Source of the DNA: Myxococcaceae bacterium
Lineage (GTDB): Bacteria > Myxococcota_A > Polyangia > Polyangiales > Ga0077539
Assembly (NCBI GenBank): GCA_004297725.1
Contig: SCUS01000158.1
Span: forward strand, 1 to 59,642
Direction of reading: 5' to 3'
Length of the DNA stretch: 59,642 nucleotides
The first letter of the stretch is position 1; the number at the start of each line of letters is the position of its first letter. This document shows, piece by piece, positions 53,159 to 59,642 of this stretch. The position numbers and the translations under genes were made by a program. The notes under the pieces were generated by a model, which saw only the letters and a list, made by a program, of their open reading frames with translations, was not told the DNA's origin and ran no database searches.

Positions 53159-54256
53159 ATGAGTGCCGATCCCAGACCGACGCGCCGAGATCTCTTGATT
53201 CGAGGGGGGAAGTCCCTCGCCGTCCTTGGCGCCGCCGGGTTGACCGCAAAGCTGGCCTTCGATCGCGGGGGCTGGGACCTCGGGGCGAGCACGGGGGTTC
53301 GCGAGGTCCGCGATTATCATCGCAGCGACCGCGGGGGGCCGAGCGACTTCGTGGTGGCGCGAGGGACGGCGACCACCGCGCCGACGCTGCTCGTCGAGCA
53401 GGCGCTCGCGGCCCTCGGGGGCATGGGCCGATTCATCTCCCGAGGCGACATCGTGGTGGTCAAACCGAATATCGGTTGGGACCGCACGCCGCTCCAGGCA
53501 GCCAACACCAACCCCGAGGTGGTCGCCGCGGTCGTCCGGATGGCGCTCGACTCGGGCGCGCGCAAGGTCATCGTCACAGACGCCAGTTGCAATGATCCGG
53601 GCCGGTGCTTCCAGCGCAGCGGAATCTGGGCGAAGGCCCATCGCGCAGGCGCGGAGGTCGTGCTTCCCGCGGAGCACAAGTTTCGCTCGATGCGTCTCGG
53701 CGGCGAGGTGCTCGACGAATGGCCCGTCTATCGCACCCTCATCGAAGCGGACAAGGTCATCAATTGCCCGGTAGCCAAGCACCACAATCTGGCCAAGTAC
53801 ACCGCTGCCATGAAGAACTGGTATGGCACCCTCGGAGGTCGCCGCAACAGGCTCCATCAATCGATCGACGTGTCCATTGCGGACCTCGCGACGTTCATGC
53901 GGCCGACGCTCACCGTGGTCGACGGCATCCGGGTGATGATGCGAAACGGCCCGCAGGGCGGCAACATCGATGACACGCAAAGGATGAATACGGTGCTCGC
54001 TTCCATCGATCAGGTCGCGGTCGACGCCTTCGGCTGTACCCTCATCGGACAACGGCCGGAGAACCTCCCTTATCTGCGCATGGGGCAAGAGCGGCACCTC
54101 GGTACGATGCAATGGCAGACCCTCCGTCCCCGCGAGGTCGCGGTGCTCGACGACGGCAGCATCGAGCGGCGCGCCCTCTGGGTGCCGGAGGGTGAAGACC
54201 CGGCGGCGGTGGCGTTCGCCCTCAACCACGCGCGCCGACCCCTGGTGATCACGTGA
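53159..54256 (+). CDS. DUF362 protein with twin-arginine signal
   Basis: 365 residues. The N-terminus TRRDLLIRGGKSLAVLGAAGLTA is a Tat-type signal, so the protein is probably exported folded. DUF362 features are GDIVVVKPNIGWDR, VVRMALDSGARKVIVTDAS, VINCPVAKHHNLAKYTAAMKNWYG and VVDGIRVMMRNGPQGG. DUF362 is a domain of unknown function often fused or linked to 4Fe-4S modules. The stop overlaps the GTG of the polyferredoxin gene (GTGA), giving tight coupling. Confidence 0.9.
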   Translation: MSADPRPTRRDLLIRGGKSLAVLGAAGLTAKLAFDRGGWDLGASTGVREVRDYHRSDRGGPSDFVVARGTATTAPTLLVEQALAALGGMGRFISRGDIVVVKPNIGWDRTPLQAANTNPEVVAAVVRMALDSGARKVIVTDASCNDPGRCFQRSGIWAKAHRAGAEVVLPAEHKFRSMRLGGEVLDEWPVYRTLIEADKVINCPVAKHHNLAKYTAAMKNWYGTLGGRRNRLHQSIDVSIADLATFMRPTLTVVDGIRVMMRNGPQGGNIDDTQRMNTVLASIDQVAVDAFGCTLIGQRPENLPYLRMGQERHLGTMQWQTLRPREVAVLDDGSIERRALWVPEGEDPAAVAFALNHARRPLVIT

Positions 54257-56175
54257 GCGGAGGAGACCTTCCCCTTCCCCTTCCGTGGCTCGGCGTCGTC
54301 GGTGAGGTTCCGTCGCTCGATGGGCCCGCCCTGGCGCAGACGCCCGCGACGGTGGTCATCGCCAAGGACCTCGTGGCCCCCGCGACCGCTCTCGCGCCTC
54401 CTGTAACGGCACCGACCGCGCGCTCGGCAACCGGCGTCGTCGAGCGGGTGCGCGGATGGTGGCGGGAGAAGCGCAAGCCTCACAAGCGACCCGGGTCGGG
54501 GATTCCAGCGCGGAAGATCATCGTCGCGCTCCGAAACTCGCGGAGGGTCTCGCAGTTCGCCTTCCTCTTCCTCTTCCTCTTCCTGCTGGTGAGGACGGAG
54601 TTCCGGGGGAGCTTCAGCGGCGGCGCGACGGTGCGGATGCCCTACCCCGTCGAGGGCTTCCTGCTCGCCGATCCCTTCGTCGCGCTGATGACCTTCCTGT
54701 CCTCGCACGCGGTCTATCGCTCGCTCTGGTGGAGCGTCGGGATGGTCGCGCTCACCCTGGTCTTCGGCCGGGTCTTCTGCGGCTGGATCTGCCCCTTCGG
54801 GACGCTCCACCATTTCTTCGCGTGGCTCTTCCCCAACCCGAAGAGCGGGACCGGGGGCGCCCGGCGCGTGCGCGCCAACATGACCCACCCCTACCAGAAC
54901 GTGAAGTACTACCTTCTCGGGGCCTTCCTGGTGGCGGCGGTGTGTGGGAGCGCCATTGGCGGTCTGTTCGACCCGATCTGCATCTGTGTCCGAGCCATCG
55001 GGCTCGCGGTGCTCCCGGCCATCAGCTACGTCACCGGCCGGGGGCTCGACCAGGTCTCGCAGACCAATATCCATCTCTTCCAACAAGGGAGTGACGTGAC
55101 GCGCGACGCGCTCGTCGCCACGGTGCTCCAGCCGAAGCAGTACTTCTTCCACCAGACCTGGGTCATCGGTGGGTTGCTCTTCGCGGTTCTTCTCGCGAAT
55201 CGCTGGATTCCGCGCTTCTGGTGCCGCGCGCTCTGCCCGCTCGGCGCGACCCTCGGGCTCATCGCACGCAATGCCCTCTTCGGCATGGAGAAGGACCACT
55301 CCAAGTGCACCGACTGCAACCTCTGCCTCGTCGACTGCCAGGGGGCCGATAGCCCGCAGGGCGGCGTGAAGTGGAAGCAGGACGAGTGTCACATGTGCCT
55401 CAACTGCGAGACCGCCTGCCCGGAGGACGTGATCAAGTTCAGGTTTCTGCCCAACCGCCGCAGCGCCACGCTGGCGCAGGACGGGATGGACCGGCGGAAG
55501 GTGCTCGTCGCGGCCGCCACCGGAGCCGCGGTGCTCCCCCTCGCCCGAGCGAGCGACACCCTCGACAGCAACTACTACGACCGGCTCATCCGGCCGCCCG
55601 GCTCGGTGCCCGAGCGGGACTTCATGGAGCGATGCATCCGCTGCGCGGAGTGCATGAAGGTCTGCCCCAACAACGCCCTCCACCCGGCTCTGCTGGAGAG
55701 CGGCATCGAGGGGTTGTGGACCCCGATCCTGATTCCGCGCATCGGGTACTGCGAGCCGACCTGCGTGCTCTGCGGACAGGTGTGCCCGACCGGGGCGATC
55801 CAGAAGATCACCGAGGAGCAGAAGCTCGGGAACCCCGTGCGACACGTCGAGCCGATCAAGATCGGGACGGCGTTCTATGACCATGGGCGGTGCCTGCCGT
55901 GGTCGATGGCCACCCCGTGCATCGTCTGCGAGGAGTTCTGCCCGACCTCCCCGAAGTCCATCTGGGTCGAGGAGATCGACGTCCCCGATCGCAACGGTCA
56001 CATGGTCCATGTGCAGCGCCCGCACGTCGACCCGCAGCTCTGCATCGGCTGCGGCGCCTGCGAGAAGGTCTGCCCGGTGCAAGACCGACCGGCGGTGTAC
56101 GTCACCTCCGTCGGCGAGTCGCGAAGCCGCACCAACGTCATCCTGCTCGAGACCAGCAACTACAACCGCTCCTGA
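54253..56175 (+). CDS. NapH/MauN-MauM-like membrane polyferredoxin fusion
   Basis: 640 residues from GTG 54253. The N-terminal part has about five TM helices (FAFLFLFLFLFLLV and others) with CGWICPFG and CRALCPLG, the NapH/NosR-type Cys pairs. Two 4Fe-4S motifs follow (CTDCNLCLVDC and CHMCLNCETACP). Near residue 415 a Tat-like DRRKVLVAAATGAAVLPLA begins a NapG/MauM-like ferredoxin half with CIRCAECMKVCP, CEPTCVLCGQVCP, CIVCEEFCP and CIGCGACEKVCP. It is likely an electron conduit between quinone or periplasmic donors and DUF362. The fusion of membrane and ferredoxin halves is notable. Confidence 0.88.
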   Translation: MSGGDLPLPLPWLGVVGEVPSLDGPALAQTPATVVIAKDLVAPATALAPPVTAPTARSATGVVERVRGWWREKRKPHKRPGSGIPARKIIVALRNSRRVSQFAFLFLFLFLLVRTEFRGSFSGGATVRMPYPVEGFLLADPFVALMTFLSSHAVYRSLWWSVGMVALTLVFGRVFCGWICPFGTLHHFFAWLFPNPKSGTGGARRVRANMTHPYQNVKYYLLGAFLVAAVCGSAIGGLFDPICICVRAIGLAVLPAISYVTGRGLDQVSQTNIHLFQQGSDVTRDALVATVLQPKQYFFHQTWVIGGLLFAVLLANRWIPRFWCRALCPLGATLGLIARNALFGMEKDHSKCTDCNLCLVDCQGADSPQGGVKWKQDECHMCLNCETACPEDVIKFRFLPNRRSATLAQDGMDRRKVLVAAATGAAVLPLARASDTLDSNYYDRLIRPPGSVPERDFMERCIRCAECMKVCPNNALHPALLESGIEGLWTPILIPRIGYCEPTCVLCGQVCPTGAIQKITEEQKLGNPVRHVEPIKIGTAFYDHGRCLPWSMATPCIVCEEFCPTSPKSIWVEEIDVPDRNGHMVHVQRPHVDPQLCIGCGACEKVCPVQDRPAVYVTSVGESRSRTNVILLETSNYNRS

Positions 56176-56248
56176 CCGGTGGATTACCCGTCGCGGTAAG
56201 CCCGAGTTCGCCGTCGCGGGACGCCGCGCTCGTGCTAGAGCCCCGGCC

Positions 56249-57622
56249 ATGTCAGGACAGGTTCCCCGAGAGGCGCTGCGCGGTGATGCCCGGTTGCGAG
56301 CCGCGGAGGTGCTCACCCGCACCGAGGCCGACGGCGCCTTCGCGGCCGCTGCCCTCGACGCTGCCATCGCCCGTACGCCTAGCCTCGGGGCGCGCGATCG
56401 CGGCCTCGCCACGGAGCTCGTCTACGGCGCCCTGCGCACGCTCCCGGTGCTCGACGCCGAGCTCGCCCGCTTCGCCAAGAACGGCGCGCGCTCCATCGAG
56501 GCACTCGACCCCTGGTCGCGCAACGTCCTCCGCGTCGCCGTCTACCAGGTGCTCGCGCTCGACCGCATCCCGCCTTCCGCCGCCGTCGACGCCGCAGTCG
56601 ATGCGCTGAAGCGCTGGCGCTCCAAGGGCCTCGCGGGCTTCGCCAACGCCGTGCTCCGAAGGATAGCCGGCGAACGACCAGACCCGCTCCCGGCGGACCA
56701 GCGGGTGCGGCTCGCGCTGCGGGCGATCCCGGTGGCGGTGCGCGTTCGCATCGGGTCGCTCCTCGGGCAAGAGGCCGTGGAGTCGGTGCTGCGGGCGGCG
56801 CTAGAGCGGAGCGCGGTGTCCTCGGTGCGGGTCAACCCCCTGCGTATCGACCGCAACGCGCTGATGGAGAGGCTCCAGCGTGAGCGAGCGGGCGCGGTCA
56901 TCAGCCCGGGGAAGAAGTCGGAGCTCGCCCTCTCCATCGAGCACGCGGGCGACCTCAGCTACACCTCCGCGTGGAAGGAGGGGCTCTTCGACATCCAGGA
57001 GGAGGGCGCCCAGGTCGTCGCGCTCATGGCCGGCGCGAAGCCGGGCATGGCCGTGCTCGATCTCTGCGCCGGGCGGGGCGGGAAGTCCGCCGTGCTCGCC
57101 ACGCAGATGGAAGGTCGAGGGACGCTCCACGCGGTCGATCAGCACCCCGCGAAGCTCGAGACGCTGCGGGCCAACCTCGCGCGCCTCGGCCTCTCCGAGC
57201 ACCTCGCGCTGGGCACCTTCGCGGTCGACCTGACCGTCGGCGACGGCGACCTCGCGACGGCTGCACCGGCGGACGGCTACGACGTGGTGATGGTCGACGC
57301 CCCGTGCTCGGGCCTCGGCACGCTCGCGCACCGCCCGGACCTCATGCTGCGGCTGCGCGATGCGTCGGCGTGGAGGGAGCTGACGGCGATACAGACCGCG
57401 GTGCTGGAGCGAGCGGTGCGGTGGGTGCGGCCCGGCGGCGTGCTGCTCTACGCGGTGTGCACGCTCACGGCCGAGGAGGGCGACGCGCCAGTCGAGGCGA
57501 TGCTCGCGAAACGGCCGGGCTGGGCCGCAGCCCACGAGCGCACGGTGCTCCGGCCGGACGTCGATGGCACGGACGGGTTCGTGATCCACCGCATCGTTCG
57601 GGCGGGTGCGGTTGCAGCGTAG
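56249..57622 (+). CDS. rsmB: 16S rRNA (cytosine-967-C5)-methyltransferase RsmB
   Basis: 457 residues from ATG 56249. The N-terminal NusB-like RNA-binding domain covers about 10-140 (LATELVYGALRTLPVLDAELA, VLRVAVYQVLALDRIP, AGFANAVLRRIA). The SAM-binding motif LDLCAGRGGKSAVL is near 270. Motif IV, VDAPCSGLGTL, has the release Cys near 353, and motif VI, YAVCTLT, has the nucleophile near 404. The enzyme methylates C967 of 16S rRNA. The length and both cysteines are normal for the family. Confidence 0.93.
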   Translation: MSGQVPREALRGDARLRAAEVLTRTEADGAFAAAALDAAIARTPSLGARDRGLATELVYGALRTLPVLDAELARFAKNGARSIEALDPWSRNVLRVAVYQVLALDRIPPSAAVDAAVDALKRWRSKGLAGFANAVLRRIAGERPDPLPADQRVRLALRAIPVAVRVRIGSLLGQEAVESVLRAALERSAVSSVRVNPLRIDRNALMERLQRERAGAVISPGKKSELALSIEHAGDLSYTSAWKEGLFDIQEEGAQVVALMAGAKPGMAVLDLCAGRGGKSAVLATQMEGRGTLHAVDQHPAKLETLRANLARLGLSEHLALGTFAVDLTVGDGDLATAAPADGYDVVMVDAPCSGLGTLAHRPDLMLRLRDASAWRELTAIQTAVLERAVRWVRPGGVLLYAVCTLTAEEGDAPVEAMLAKRPGWAAAHERTVLRPDVDGTDGFVIHRIVRAGAVAA

Positions 57623-57657
57623 GAGCGCGCGGCGCGGGCTCTGATAGCATCACGGCC

Positions 57658-59526
<1,869 letters not shown>

Positions 59527-59533
59527 GAAGGTC

Positions 59534-59642
59534 AGCATAAACCTGCTGCGCCCCCCGATGCAGCGGTCGGCCGCGCTCGAAATACCCCGCGTATGTCTCG
59601 CGCGGCCTCCCTCGCCTCGGGGTGCTCGCGACGGTTTATGCT
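59534..59642. repeat. 10-bp AT-rich inverted repeat flanking 89 bases at the window edge
   Basis: AGCATAAACC (59534-59543) is exactly inverted as GGTTTATGCT (59633-59642). The AT-rich word is foreign to the surrounding high-GC DNA. No ORF or RNA gene is seen between the arms. It could be the ends of a short mobile element or a long stem; the right arm meets the window edge, so its full extent is unknown. Confidence 0.4.

Noticed and set aside
54564..54594. CTTCCT repeat stretch
   Set aside because: It codes for alternating Phe-Leu in the first membrane helix of the polyferredoxin; no independent repeat element is needed.

Overview
The window is very GC-rich, dense bacterial DNA. The gene repertoire points to a Myxococcota (delta-proteobacterial, Polyangia/Sandaracinus-like) chromosome. 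It has five Hanks-type Ser/Thr kinases, many lipoproteins with beta-propeller, VWA or FG-GAP architecture, a type IV minor-pilin operon and AgmX-like C-terminal domains. This taxonomic placement is an inference from gene content. I count 42 protein genes, one of them cut by the left edge. I see no rRNA, tRNA, CRISPR array or insertion sequence. No gap without a gene exceeds 300 bases; the longest is 234 bases at 51782-52015 and holds regulatory sites.

Layout. 1-6346: secreted or lipidated surface proteins (VWA, an outer-surface lipoprotein, a WD-like propeller, an FG-GAP protein) and a NADAR-family hydrolase. 6484-13579: two small membrane proteins followed by a 1,950-residue fusion of an M48-like metallopeptidase, TerB-like repeats, DUF4011, an SF1 helicase and a nuclease-fold tail. 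This is the best candidate here for an undescribed stress or defence system. 13512-18932: a membrane protein, a Ser/Thr kinase translationally coupled to exonuclease III, a fused flavin monooxygenase/Old-Yellow-type reductase and a small soluble protein. 18997-24854: two propeller lipoproteins and a kinase. 24967-29899: operon amidase, glnD, TPR protein. 30006-34642: manA and the convergent yajC-secD-secF operon. 34819-42748: lipoprotein, kinase, TPR/membrane protein, then an operon of two M16 peptidases plus an FHA-kinase whose catalytic lysine appears relocated as in animal WNK kinases. 42756-51781: a GMC oxidoreductase with a small partner, then a lipoprotein and the minor-pilin operon fimT/pilV/pilW/pilX/pilY1, read leftwards from a sigma-54-type promoter. 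52016-56175: DUF6599, DUF362 and polyferredoxin (NapH/MauM-like) redox cluster. 56249-59526: rsmB and a kinase with an AgmX-like tail. A short AT-rich inverted repeat closes the window.

Regulation. Many genes have no Shine-Dalgarno sequence. They carry instead a TAnnnT hexamer 6-11 bases before the start codon, often with a TTGnnn box 17-18 bases further upstream, which implies leaderless or nearly leaderless mRNAs. Within operons the genes overlap by GTGA, ATGA or TGATG, implying translational coupling. All functional calls come from reading motifs by eye; no database search was run.
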